Source: JBCBKP01 sp038521625
Lineage (GTDB): Bacteria > Planctomycetota > Phycisphaerae > Phycisphaerales > UBA1924
Length of the DNA stretch: 64,000 nt
NCBI GenBank assembly: GCA_038521625.1
Contig: JBCBKP010000004.1
Coordinates: 1 to 64,000 of the forward strand
Reading direction: 5' to 3'
Shown here: one piece after another, positions 37,235 to 45,501 of the stretch
Layout: every line of letters starts with the position of its first letter
Numbering within the stretch: position 1 is the first letter of the stretch
Position numbers and translations under genes: made by a program
The notes under the pieces: model-generated
Databases searched by the model: none
Told to the model about the DNA's origin: nothing
The model's input: only the letters and a program-made list of their open reading frames with translations

Positions 37235-38740
37235 ATGGCATCCCGCACGCCCCCCACGACCCCTTATCTGGCCCCGTTGCTTGCTGCGGCGCCGCTGCTT
37301 CTTGGCTCATCGATCGCCTGCGAGGCTGCGGCACAACGAATCGACTTCGACGCGCCTCCGATCACGATGGACTCGCCGCTCGTCCCAGCCGTCATCATCC
37401 AAGGACCAGAGAGCCTCGTCATTGAGTCGACGACGCTCCGTCAGCGCATGTCGGAATCAAACGTGCCCGGCATGAGCATCGCTGTCGTGATCGATGGTGA
37501 AGTCGCGTGGGCTGAAGGGTTTGGGTTCGCCGACCTCAAAGAACAGCGCAAGGTCACCCACAGCACCCTCTTCCAGGCCGCCTCGATCAGTAAGCCGGTC
37601 GCCGCTGCGGGCGCGATGCGTCTGGTTGAGATGGGCATCTTGGAGCTCGATCGGAACCTCGACGACTACCTCACGTCGTGGGAGATTCCTGAGCCCACCT
37701 TCGAGGACGCATGGGATCGGACCGGGTCTCCAGTCACTCTGCGTAGGCTGCTGAATCACACAGCCGGCACGACAGTGCGTGGGTTCCCCGGGTACGAACG
37801 CGACTCCGAAGTCCCATCAACAGTCGGCGTGCTCGACGGCCGAGGCAACACCGAATCGGTGGTTCTCTCTACCGTCCCCGGGACAAAGCACCAGTACTCA
37901 GGTGGCGGGTACACCATCGCACAGCTCGCGATGACGGATGCATCAGAGCTCCCGGACGAATTCCCGTCCCTCATGTTCGACCTGGTGCTTGAGCCGCTGG
38001 GCATGAGCAACTCCACGTTCGAGCAGCCGCTCCCGGAGCCGCTCCACGAGCGCGCCGCCACGGGATACAAGTCCGACGGGTGGCCGCTCGAAGGCTCGTG
38101 GGTTGTACACCCCGAGATGGCCGCGGCCGGGCTTTGGACAACCCCCACAGACCTCGCGATCTTCTTCGCGAGCCTCCAGCGTGGCATGGACGGGCAGGAC
38201 GGCCCGCTCCTCACAGCCGAATCGGTGCGATCGATGCTGAACTACGACGGCGACGTTCGCTACGGGCTCGGTCTCAACGTCGGGTCGGAGCGCATCGGGC
38301 ACGGCGGCGGGAACCGTGGCTTCCGCTGCGTCGCCACGTTCTTCAATGAGGGTGGAGACGGCGTCGTAATCATGTCCAACGGCGACAACGGGTGGGGAGT
38401 CAACAGCGATGTGCTTCGCACGATCTTCGTCAATCTCGATTGGCCGGGGCTCCGACCGATCGAGAAAGTCGTAGTCGAACTCTCGCGCGAACAACTCGAG
38501 CGATGCGCAGGCCGCTACATCATGCCGGGAGAAAACGGATCGTTCGACGTGAAGGTCGACGAGCAGGGCCTTGGGCTGACCGTATCGGCCCCGGGCACCT
38601 CCCCATTCCGGCTCTACCCGGAATTCCCTTCGGTGTTCTTTGATCCGGACGACGGCGTGCCGATCACCTTCGATGGACCAGAGGAAGGCCCAGCAACCGA
38701 AGCGACGTGGTCGGGTATGACCGCCATTCGAGACCAATGA
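37235..38740 (+). CDS. Exported serine hydrolase, class C beta-lactamase family
   Basis: 501 residues. The signal-like N-terminus ends in a possible lipobox region (LLLGSSIACEAAAQ). The penicillin-binding fold shows SISK (S117, K120), the Tyr motif in HQYSGGGYTIAQ (Y221) and HGGGNRGF (H356). A C-terminal lipocalin-like extension follows (RCAGRYIMPGENGSFDVKVD). Members are esterases, peptidases or D,D-carboxypeptidases more often than true beta-lactamases. Codon use is looser (many A/T-ending codons) than in the surrounding genes. It sits next to tRNA-Pro, between near-identical 16-bp repeats, suggesting acquisition by transfer. Confidence 0.9.
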   Translation: MASRTPPTTPYLAPLLAAAPLLLGSSIACEAAAQRIDFDAPPITMDSPLVPAVIIQGPESLVIESTTLRQRMSESNVPGMSIAVVIDGEVAWAEGFGFADLKEQRKVTHSTLFQAASISKPVAAAGAMRLVEMGILELDRNLDDYLTSWEIPEPTFEDAWDRTGSPVTLRRLLNHTAGTTVRGFPGYERDSEVPSTVGVLDGRGNTESVVLSTVPGTKHQYSGGGYTIAQLAMTDASELPDEFPSLMFDLVLEPLGMSNSTFEQPLPEPLHERAATGYKSDGWPLEGSWVVHPEMAAAGLWTTPTDLAIFFASLQRGMDGQDGPLLTAESVRSMLNYDGDVRYGLGLNVGSERIGHGGGNRGFRCVATFFNEGGDGVVIMSNGDNGWGVNSDVLRTIFVNLDWPGLRPIEKVVVELSREQLERCAGRYIMPGENGSFDVKVDEQGLGLTVSAPGTSPFRLYPEFPSVFFDPDDGVPITFDGPEEGPATEATWSGMTAIRDQ

Positions 38741-38749
38741 GCGGTCACC

Positions 38750-38772
38750 AGTCCTCACCAATGGCGAGGACT
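38750..38772. terminator. Bidirectional hairpin between hydrolase and tRNA-Pro
   Basis: AGTCCTC (38750-38756) and GAGGACT (38766-38772), with an inner CC/GG pair around an AAT loop. It lies 10 nt after the hydrolase stop and 8 nt from the tRNA 3' end. Confidence 0.65.
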
Positions 38773-38779
38773 CATGGAA

Positions 38780-38853
38780 TCGGGGTGAGAGGATTCGAAC
38801 CTCCGACCTTCTCGTCCCGAACGAGACGCGCTACCAAGCTGCGCTACACCCCG
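38780..38853 (-). tRNA. tRNA-Pro (CGG)
   Basis: Minus-strand cloverleaf: acceptor CGGGGTG pairs with CACCCCG, D arm GCGCAGCTTGGTAGCGC, anticodon stem TCTCG/CGAGA around TTCGGGA (anticodon CGG), T arm GGAGGTTCGAATCCTC and discriminator A. CCA is not encoded. Confidence 0.97.
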
Positions 38854-39062
38854 GAATTGTCGAATCGCGTCGGCGGTCGGCCCGCCGGGGCGGATGGTAG
38901 CCCATCGCCGGCCCCGCCACCAGGCAGATCCCGGGGTCTGACTCCCCGACACGCCCCGACCGGGCCCGCGGGACCGCCCGACTCGGCCCGGGTTTCGCGC
39001 CGGGTTCCGCAGTGGAGCGGGCGGTCCGGGCCGACCGCACGCTTGCGTTCGGGCCGAGACCG
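38854..39062. other. GC-rich spacer
   Basis: 209 nt upstream (minus strand) of tRNA-Pro; it should hold the tRNA promoter and the end of the pseudopilin transcript. No clear boxes were identified. Confidence 0.3.
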
Positions 39063-40055
39063 TCAGTTGATGACCAGGAAGTTCGGCTCGTTCGAGTAGA
39101 CGTTCCGGCCGTTGATCCGGGTCGAAGGGTCCCCGTCGAAGCCGGTCGAGTAGAAGTACGGCCGGTCGTTCACGGCCTGGCCGCCGTCCGAGTCGCCGAG
39201 GAACCGCGTGTTCAGATCGCCCGGGCTGTCGTAGAACTGCACGTTGCCCGTGTCCTTCGCCATCGATTCGGTGATCACGTTCCGTCGGAGCTTCAGCGCC
39301 GAACTGAAGGTCGTGAGCGGCGGACGCACCTCCGGGAACAGCCCGAGCCCGTCCGGCGGCGGCAGCACGACATCGAGCCCGACGCCGCGGCTGTTCCCGA
39401 GCTGATCCGGGTTGTTGAGCGCCTCGTCGGTCCAGACGCCGTCGAGCGCGGGGTGGACGAAGCGGATCGGGCGATCCCACGCGTCGAGCACGGTGCGAAT
39501 GGGGGCCTGCTCGCCGTCATCGCTCGTGCTTCCGACCTGTCCCAGGTCGAGCGGGCGCACGCCGTCGGAACGGCGGCGCCCGACCTGCTGGTCGCCGTCG
39601 AAGAAGACGATGCGGTCGTCGGGGAGCGCGTCGAGCAGGGTGTCGAGGCCGGCGTCCGCGAGCTGCTGGACGAACAGCCCGCCGGTGTTGATGTACGACT
39701 GCCTCGAGGGGTCGGTGTCCGATTCAGTCGTGTTGACGCCGTCGAACATCGGCAGCAGGGCGGTGGCACCGATCTGCTGGCGCGTCGAGTCCGGGTCGGG
39801 CGCCCCGATCCACAACGACGGGGGCCCGCCGGTCTCGGCGTAGAACTGATCGAGCGCGATGTCCATCGTCCGCAGGATGTCCTGGGTCTGGCGGGCCTTC
39901 GCGCTGCCCTGCAGCGCCGGACCGAGCGCCAGCACCAGCCCGATCAGGATCGCGATGATGATCACCACGATGAGCAGCTCGATCAGCGTGAACCCGCGGG
40001 CGGGCACGGCCCGGCACGATCGTTGAGCGGTCGATCTCGGCGTCGATCTCGGCAT
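39063..40055 (-). CDS. Type II secretion / type IV pilin-like pseudopilin
   Basis: 330 residues. The N-terminal prepilin signal is ARGFTLIELLIVVIIIAILIG: positively charged leader, cleavage after Gly, N-methylated Phe, Glu at +5, then a membrane helix. The long globular part (TQDILRTMDIALDQFYAETGG) resembles GspG/H-like pseudopilins common in Planctomycetota, where many copies are scattered. ATG at 40055 with AGGAG upstream. No other secretion-system gene adjoins it, so the machine it belongs to is unknown. Confidence 0.88.
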   Translation of the reverse strand: MPRSTPRSTAQRSCRAVPARGFTLIELLIVVIIIAILIGLVLALGPALQGSAKARQTQDILRTMDIALDQFYAETGGPPSLWIGAPDPDSTRQQIGATALLPMFDGVNTTESDTDPSRQSYINTGGLFVQQLADAGLDTLLDALPDDRIVFFDGDQQVGRRRSDGVRPLDLGQVGSTSDDGEQAPIRTVLDAWDRPIRFVHPALDGVWTDEALNNPDQLGNSRGVGLDVVLPPPDGLGLFPEVRPPLTTFSSALKLRRNVITESMAKDTGNVQFYDSPGDLNTRFLGDSDGGQAVNDRPYFYSTGFDGDPSTRINGRNVYSNEPNFLVIN

Positions 40056-40244
40056 GGCGTCTCCTGCGCGATTCTGCTGTGGCCAGCCGGGCTCCCCCGC
40101 TTCGGAGGGTCGGCCCCTGGGCAATGCGGTCCCGGAGGACCGGTCCCGGTCGCCCGCGCGAAGGCCGCGCGGACGGGCCGCGGGCCCCCGCGGGAGCTTA
40201 TACGGCCGGGCGTCCGCCCTGATCCCCGGGAGGCCAGAACCGCC

Positions 40245-43200
40245 TCAGCCGCCCTTCGGTCCGCCCGGGGCCTTCGGGCGCCCGGGCGAGCCCTTGGCCG
40301 AGGGGGCCGGCTTGGCGAACGGGTCGAAGCCCGGCCCGCTGAAGGGGCTGCCCGCGGAGCCGGCGGCGCCCCCGAGCGCTCCGGCGCGGCCGGCGGCGGG
40401 CTGGGGCCGTGGTTGTGACAGGGGCTGGGCTTGGGGCTGTGCGGGGGGCCGGGCCGGGGCCTGGGCCGGCGGGCGGCCCGCGCCGGCCGGCGGCGGCATG
40501 GCCCCGCCGACCTGGGGCGTGAGCTTCGCCTTGAAGACGTAGTCGGTGACGCGGTCGCGGAGGCGCTCGAGCATCTCGTTGTAGATCTGGGCGCCCTCGC
40601 GCTTGTACTGGATCCTGGGGTCCTGCTGGCTGAACGCGCGGTAGCTGATGCTGTCGCGGAGCTGGTCCATCGCGTAGAGGTGGTCCTTCCACGCGGTGTC
40701 GAGCGTCTCGAGCAGGATCGTCCGCTCGAACTGGACCAGCTCGGCACGCAGGCGGTTCTCGATCAGCGATCTGATCGCGTGCTCGCGCTCGTCGCCCTCG
40801 AGGTGTTCCATGCGCTCGGGCAGCCCGGCGCCGAAGCGTTCGGACAGCGCGCCGTCGAGCTCCTCGTCGCGCTCGATCGACACGAACCGATCGATCGCCT
40901 CGCCCAGCTTCTCCTGGTCGACGAACTCGATCTGGGCCTGTCGGAGCTTGGCGGCGATCTGCGCCGGCGGGGTCTTCTTGATCTCGTCGGGCGTGAGCTC
41001 GATCCCGTAGCGCTGCTTGGCGAAGAGCGAGAGCTCTTCGAACGCGCGCCCGGGGTCCTGGCGGGCGAGGACCTTGGTGAGCTCCATGATGAACTCGATC
41101 GGGTAGTCGATCTCGCGCGAGCGGTAGAGCTCGGCGGCCTTCTCCATGATCGGGTCCTTGGGAGAGCGGTCCTCCATCTCCTTCGCGTGGGCGATCTCCT
41201 CGGCGTCGACGTCGAAGCCGAACTTGCGCTTCACCCATGCGGCGAGCTGCTTGGCCCCGTAGTTGGCCTCGAGGAACTCACCGAGGCGGCTCAGGTCGGC
41301 CTCGTCGATTTTCTCGAAGGCCGCGTCCTCGAGCAGCTGCTTGACGTGACGGCGTTCCTCGGCGCCGCCCTCACGCAACTCGCCCGCGTCGAGCTCGACG
41401 CCGAAGCGGCTCTTGGCCCATCCGACCAGGCCCGCCGAGTCGAAGTCGACGCTGACCTCGCTGCCCTCGACGGGCATGTACTCGCCGAGGGTCAGGTCGA
41501 TGTTGTGCGAGGCATCCACCTTGGCGAGCCTGCGGATCGCGTCCTCGAGCTCGTCCTCCACCTTACCGCGGAGGCGTTCGGGCGGGACGGTGCAGTCGAG
41601 CTGATTCCTCGCGTATTCCGAGGCGCACTCGGCGGGGTAGTCGACCTCGAGCATCTCGCCGATGGCGTCGCCGACGGCCTCGTCGATGTACCCGAAGATC
41701 AGACCTCGGAGGTCGCGCCCCTCGAGGACGCGCTGGCGCAGGCCGTAGAAGTGCTGGCGCTGGTGCTCCATCACCTCGTCGTACTCGAGGATGTTCTTGC
41801 GCATCTGGAAGTTGCGCTCCTCGACCTTTCGCTGTGCCTTCTCGACGTTCTTGCTGAGCCACGGGTGCTCGACGGCCTCGCCCTCCTTGAGGCCCATCCG
41901 CGCGAGGAGCTTCTGGGTGGTGTCGCCCATGAAGAGCTTCATCAGCTCGTCCTCGGTCGCGACGTAGAACCGGCTCGAGCCGTTGTCGCCCTGCCGTCCG
42001 GAGCGGCCGCGGAGCTGGTTGTCGATGCGGCGGCTCTCGTGGCGCTCGGTGCCGACGACGTGCAGGCCGCCGAGGTCCTCGACGCTCTCGACCCAGCGCA
42101 GCCGGTGCAGGCCGATCCGGCCCGACTCGTCGAGCCACTCCATGAGCGTCTCGCGGTCGGCGGCCTCGAGCTTGCCCGGGGAGTTGTAGGTGTACTTCTC
42201 GGCCCAATGCCGCAGGAGTCGGAGCTCGAGCTCGTCGAAGTCCATCTCCTCGATCTCGCGCTTCTTGAGGCCCTGGTCCTTGAGCTCGGTCGCGGCGCAT
42301 TTGCGGAGGACGTCGCGGTGGACCTCGTCGTCGGTCGAGTCGGCGGTGAGCTTCTTGGAGGCGATGCCGCGGCGTTGCCAGTGCTCGAGCAGCTCCTTGC
42401 GGGAGGGGCGGGCGAGCTTGATGTCGGTGCCGCGTCCGGCCATGTTGGTCGCGATCGTGACCGCGCCGAGCGACCCGGCCTCGGCGATGATCTCGGCCTC
42501 GCGTTCGTGCTGCTTGGCGTTGAGGACGTTGTGGCGGACGCCGTGCTTGCGCTGCAGCATCTGGCTGAGCGTCTCGGACTTCTCGACGCTGGTCGTGCCG
42601 ACGAGCACGGGCCTGCCGGCGTCGTGGAAGTGCTTGATCTCGTCGGTGATCGCCTCCCACTTGTCCTTGGCCCTCAGGTACATCAGGTCGTCGCGGTCAC
42701 GGCGGACCATCGGGCGGTTGGTCGGGATCGCGACCACGTCGAGGCGGTAGATCGTGTGGAACTCCTCGGCCTCGGTGTCGGCGGTGCCGGTCATGCCGGC
42801 GAGCTGCTCGTAGGTCTTGAAGAAGTTCTGGACGGTCACGGACGCGACGGTCTGGGTCTCTTGCTTGACGGGGACGCGCTCCTTGAACTCGATCGCCTGG
42901 TGCAGGCCGTCGGACCACTGGCGCCCGATCATGGCGCGCCCGGTGTTGGTATCGACGATGACGATCGAGGGCTCGGCCCGCCCGGTCATGCGGTCGGGCA
43001 CGTCCATGACGACGTAGTCCTTGTCGCGCTCGTAGACCGCGTGGGCTCGGACCGACTGCTCGAGCAGGTGGGGAAGGTCCTGGTTCTCGTCGACGTAGAA
43101 CGAGCCGATGCCGGCGGTCCGCTGCGCCTCGGCGACGCCCTCGTGCGTCAGGTAGGCCTGCTTGCGCTCGGGCTTGACCTCGTAGTACTGCGTGTGCTCG

Positions 43201-44375
43201 TCGCGGTGGCGCTCGAGCTCGGGCAGGCGGGCCTTCTCCGCGGCCATCTGCTTCTGGAGCTCCGGGACGACCGAGCGGTCCCTGGCCTGCCGGATGTCGC
43301 CCTCGCAGGCCTTGATCTTCTCCTTGCAGGCGGTGACCTCGTCCTCCTTGAACTGCCAGGGGCGCTGCTTCTCGACCAGGTGGCGTGCGAGCTTGTCGGC
43401 CATCTCGTAGCGCGGCTGGCCCTCGTGGGCCGGTCCCGAGATGATCAGCGGCGTGCGGGCCTCGTCGATGAGGACCGAGTCGACCTCGTCGACGATCGCG
43501 AACTGGCGCTTGCGCTGCACCTGCTGCTCAACCGACCGCTTCATGTTGTCGCGGAGGTAGTCGAAGCCGAACTCGCTGGTCGTGCCGTAGACGACGTCGC
43601 AGCGGTACATCTGCCGCTTGACGTCCTCGGGCTGCTGGTGCTGGGGGTGGATCGCCCCCACCGTCATGCCGAGGCCCCAGAAGAACGGGAAGACCCAGTC
43701 GCGGTCGCGCTGGACGAGGTAGTCGTTCACGGTGACCACGTGCACCTGCTTGCGGCGCAGGGCCGCGAGCGAGGCGGCGAGCGGCGCGACGATGGTCTTG
43801 CCCTCGCCGGTCTTCATCTCGGCGATCTTGCCGCCGGCGAGGACCATGCCGCCGATGAGCTGGACGTCGAACGGCCTGGAGCGGAACGGCGGGCGGCTCT
43901 GCGGGTGCAGATCGCGGACCGCGTCGTTGATCACGTGGGGGATCTCGACGAAGCGCCAGGACGGGACGATCTCGGAGCAGCCCAGGAAGTCGCCGGCCGG
44001 CTCGGCGTCGGAGGTCTCGGAGATGAGCTTCCGGGTCGCCTCGAAGGCCTCGCGGGCGGCCTTGGGCAGCGGCGTCGGGTCGAACTTGTGCTCGGGGTTG
44101 AAGATCGAGCGGATGCCGATCTGGCGGTCCATCACCTCGCGCGCGACGCCGAACATCGGGATGAGCAGGTCGTCGACGCCGGCGCCGTCGTCGTGCTGCT
44201 GGCGGAGCTCGGCGACGCGCTGCTTGAGCTGCGCGTCGGTCATCGCGCGCATCTCGGGCTCGAGGGCGCCGATCTGCTCGACGCGGGTCGTGTACCTCTT
44301 GACGTAGCGCTCGTTGCGCGAGCCGAAGAACTTCTTCAGGACCGGTCCGAGGACCGGGATGTCGTTGCCTGGCAT
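40245..44375 (-). CDS. secA: Protein translocase ATPase SecA, extended form
   Basis: 1376 residues against about 900 in E. coli. The motor is complete: Walker A MKTGEGKT, HVVTVNDYLVQRD, DEVDSVLIDEARTPLIISG, MTGTADTEAEEF, LVGTTSVEKSE, TNMAGRGTDIKL and the HESRRIDNQLRGRSGRQGD arginine-finger region. Extra parts are a charged helical insert near residues 345-415 (KEKIKACEGDIRQARDR) and an insert of about 200 residues around 960-1150 in the helical-wing region that holds three related 20-residue units (WAKSRFGVELDAGEL, WVKRKFGFDVDAEEI, FAKQRYGIELTPDEI). The tail is Pro/Ala/Gln-rich and lacks the Cys-rich SecB-binding zinc site. Drives Sec export of the many signal-peptide proteins seen here. Confidence 0.97.
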   Translation of the reverse strand: MPGNDIPVLGPVLKKFFGSRNERYVKRYTTRVEQIGALEPEMRAMTDAQLKQRVAELRQQHDDGAGVDDLLIPMFGVAREVMDRQIGIRSIFNPEHKFDPTPLPKAAREAFEATRKLISETSDAEPAGDFLGCSEIVPSWRFVEIPHVINDAVRDLHPQSRPPFRSRPFDVQLIGGMVLAGGKIAEMKTGEGKTIVAPLAASLAALRRKQVHVVTVNDYLVQRDRDWVFPFFWGLGMTVGAIHPQHQQPEDVKRQMYRCDVVYGTTSEFGFDYLRDNMKRSVEQQVQRKRQFAIVDEVDSVLIDEARTPLIISGPAHEGQPRYEMADKLARHLVEKQRPWQFKEDEVTACKEKIKACEGDIRQARDRSVVPELQKQMAAEKARLPELERHRDEHTQYYEVKPERKQAYLTHEGVAEAQRTAGIGSFYVDENQDLPHLLEQSVRAHAVYERDKDYVVMDVPDRMTGRAEPSIVIVDTNTGRAMIGRQWSDGLHQAIEFKERVPVKQETQTVASVTVQNFFKTYEQLAGMTGTADTEAEEFHTIYRLDVVAIPTNRPMVRRDRDDLMYLRAKDKWEAITDEIKHFHDAGRPVLVGTTSVEKSETLSQMLQRKHGVRHNVLNAKQHEREAEIIAEAGSLGAVTIATNMAGRGTDIKLARPSRKELLEHWQRRGIASKKLTADSTDDEVHRDVLRKCAATELKDQGLKKREIEEMDFDELELRLLRHWAEKYTYNSPGKLEAADRETLMEWLDESGRIGLHRLRWVESVEDLGGLHVVGTERHESRRIDNQLRGRSGRQGDNGSSRFYVATEDELMKLFMGDTTQKLLARMGLKEGEAVEHPWLSKNVEKAQRKVEERNFQMRKNILEYDEVMEHQRQHFYGLRQRVLEGRDLRGLIFGYIDEAVGDAIGEMLEVDYPAECASEYARNQLDCTVPPERLRGKVEDELEDAIRRLAKVDASHNIDLTLGEYMPVEGSEVSVDFDSAGLVGWAKSRFGVELDAGELREGGAEERRHVKQLLEDAAFEKIDEADLSRLGEFLEANYGAKQLAAWVKRKFGFDVDAEEIAHAKEMEDRSPKDPIMEKAAELYRSREIDYPIEFIMELTKVLARQDPGRAFEELSLFAKQRYGIELTPDEIKKTPPAQIAAKLRQAQIEFVDQEKLGEAIDRFVSIERDEELDGALSERFGAGLPERMEHLEGDEREHAIRSLIENRLRAELVQFERTILLETLDTAWKDHLYAMDQLRDSISYRAFSQQDPRIQYKREGAQIYNEMLERLRDRVTDYVFKAKLTPQVGGAMPPPAGAGRPPAQAPARPPAQPQAQPLSQPRPQPAAGRAGALGGAAGSAGSPFSGPGFDPFAKPAPSAKGSPGRPKAPGGPKGG

Positions 44376-44464
44376 GGGCGTGCCTTCCCGCGCCGCGCGG
44401 CGTCGTGGCCGGGGCGCGTCATGGGTTTCGCTGGTTTTGATTGGGAGAACGATCGGCCGGCCGG

Positions 44465-44812
44465 TCAGGCGGACGGCGGGGGCAGATCGGTCTCGAGCCC
44501 CGGGGCGGGCGTCGCCACGGGGCCGAGCCTGGGCGCGGCGGTCGCGAGAACTCGCGGGGCGCTGGGCTTGCTCGAGGGACGCCGGTCGGCGGCCGGCTCG
44601 ACGCGCTCGGCCGGCGCGAGCCCGACCGCCTGGAGCAGGCGGATCGAGCGGGCGGCGGTCAGCGCCGAGTCACGGGCGCCCGCGACGACCGGGGAGCCCG
44701 CGGCCAGCAGGACGGCCAGCGAGACCCAGCAGAGCAGCGCCGGGCGCGTCGCGCCCGCCTCGCGGGTCTGGTCCCGCGTCGGCGGGGTCGGGTCTCGGCG
44801 GGCGGTTCCCAT
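44465..44812 (-). CDS. Small Pro/Ala-rich single-helix membrane protein
   Basis: 115 residues from ATG at 44812 with one hydrophobic segment (ALLCWVSLAVLLAAGSPVVAG) and a Pro-rich tail. It ends 89 nt upstream of secA on the same strand. No ribosome site; GATACT lies 7 nt before the ATG, fitting a leaderless start. Function unknown. Confidence 0.5.
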   Translation of the reverse strand: MGTARRDPTPPTRDQTREAGATRPALLCWVSLAVLLAAGSPVVAGARDSALTAARSIRLLQAVGLAPAERVEPAADRRPSSKPSAPRVLATAAPRLGPVATPAPGLETDLPPPSA

Positions 44813-44819
44813 GGGGGGA

Positions 44820-44825
44820 AGTATC
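44820..44825 (-). promoter_or_regulatory. Possible -10 element upstream of small membrane gene
   Basis: GATACT on the minus strand, 7 nt before the ATG at 44812; 5 of 6 positions match TATACT. Confidence 0.35.
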
Positions 44826-44921
44826 GACCGCCCGTCGGCGGGGAGCAAGCGAGGGGGCCGGTTGGAGCGCCGGGGCGGACGCGTCCGATAGAAGCCTTCG
44901 CCTGAAAGGACTCGGGCCGAC

Positions 44922-44927
44922 TACGCT
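44922..44927 (+). promoter_or_regulatory. -10 element for leaderless TSCPD mRNA
   Basis: TACGCT, then 6 nt, then GTG at 44934; no ribosome binding site. Confidence 0.5.
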
Positions 44928-44933
44928 CGTCGC

Positions 44934-45425
44934 GTGACGAACGGCGACGCCCGGAAAGAAAGCGAACAGGGCCCCGATCCGGATCCCCGCCCCGCCTCAC
45001 CGCGGCGTCCGGGGGACGACAGCCGGGCCCCGGAGGATCCGTTGCCGATGGTCGCCACCCGCCGAGCGTTGCCCGTCACCCGCGAGTCCGTCACCCACAA
45101 GTTCAACGTCGCGGGGCACGAGGGGTACCTGACCGTCGGCCTGTACGAGGACGGGCGTCCGGGCGAGATCTTCCTGAAGATCGCCAAGGAGGGCTCGGCG
45201 CTCTCGGGCATGTGCCAGGCGTTCTGCCGGGCGTTCAGCCTGTCGCTGCAGCACGGGCTGAGCGTCGACGAGGCGGTGATGCGGTTCAAGGGGATGCGGT
45301 TCGAGCCGTACGGCACGACGGGCAACCCCGACATCCCCGAGGCGGACTCGATCGTCGACTACGTGGCCCGGTACCTCGAGCTGCAGTTCGGCGAGAACGC
45401 GACGCCGGGGCGTTTCGGGAGGTAG
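44934..45425 (+). CDS. Stand-alone TSCPD-domain protein
   Basis: 163 residues: a disordered, charged N-terminus (about 1-45), then a TSCPD-like domain (VTHKFNVAGHEGYLTVGLYEDGRPGEIFLKIAKEG split as HKFNVAGHEGYLTVGLYED and GEIFLKIAKEGSALSGMC, with a later FEPYGTTGNPDIPEADSIVDY). In B12-dependent ribonucleotide reductase NrdJ this domain is C-terminal and follows the catalytic barrel; here it is a separate gene with no reductase nearby. It may be an accessory or regulatory subunit. GTG start predicted by the TACGCT element. Confidence 0.75.
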   Translation: MTNGDARKESEQGPDPDPRPASPRRPGDDSRAPEDPLPMVATRRALPVTRESVTHKFNVAGHEGYLTVGLYEDGRPGEIFLKIAKEGSALSGMCQAFCRAFSLSLQHGLSVDEAVMRFKGMRFEPYGTTGNPDIPEADSIVDYVARYLELQFGENATPGRFGR

Positions 45426-45501
45426 GGCCGGGGGCTCGCCGCTCGGGACATGGGATCTGGGTGGCGTGGTCCGACGCCCTCTGAGTTCCCGAGCGTTGGG
45501 T

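Noticed and set aside
37235..38740. Serine hydrolase as a true antibiotic-resistance beta-lactamase
   Set aside because: It has the general fold motifs and a C-terminal extension common to esterase or peptidase members; nothing specific to AmpC activity is visible.
40431..44891. 1486-residue plus-strand frame across secA
   Set aside because: Antisense shadow of secA caused by GC-rich codons; the sequence is low-complexity Leu/Val/Asp/Gly without motifs.
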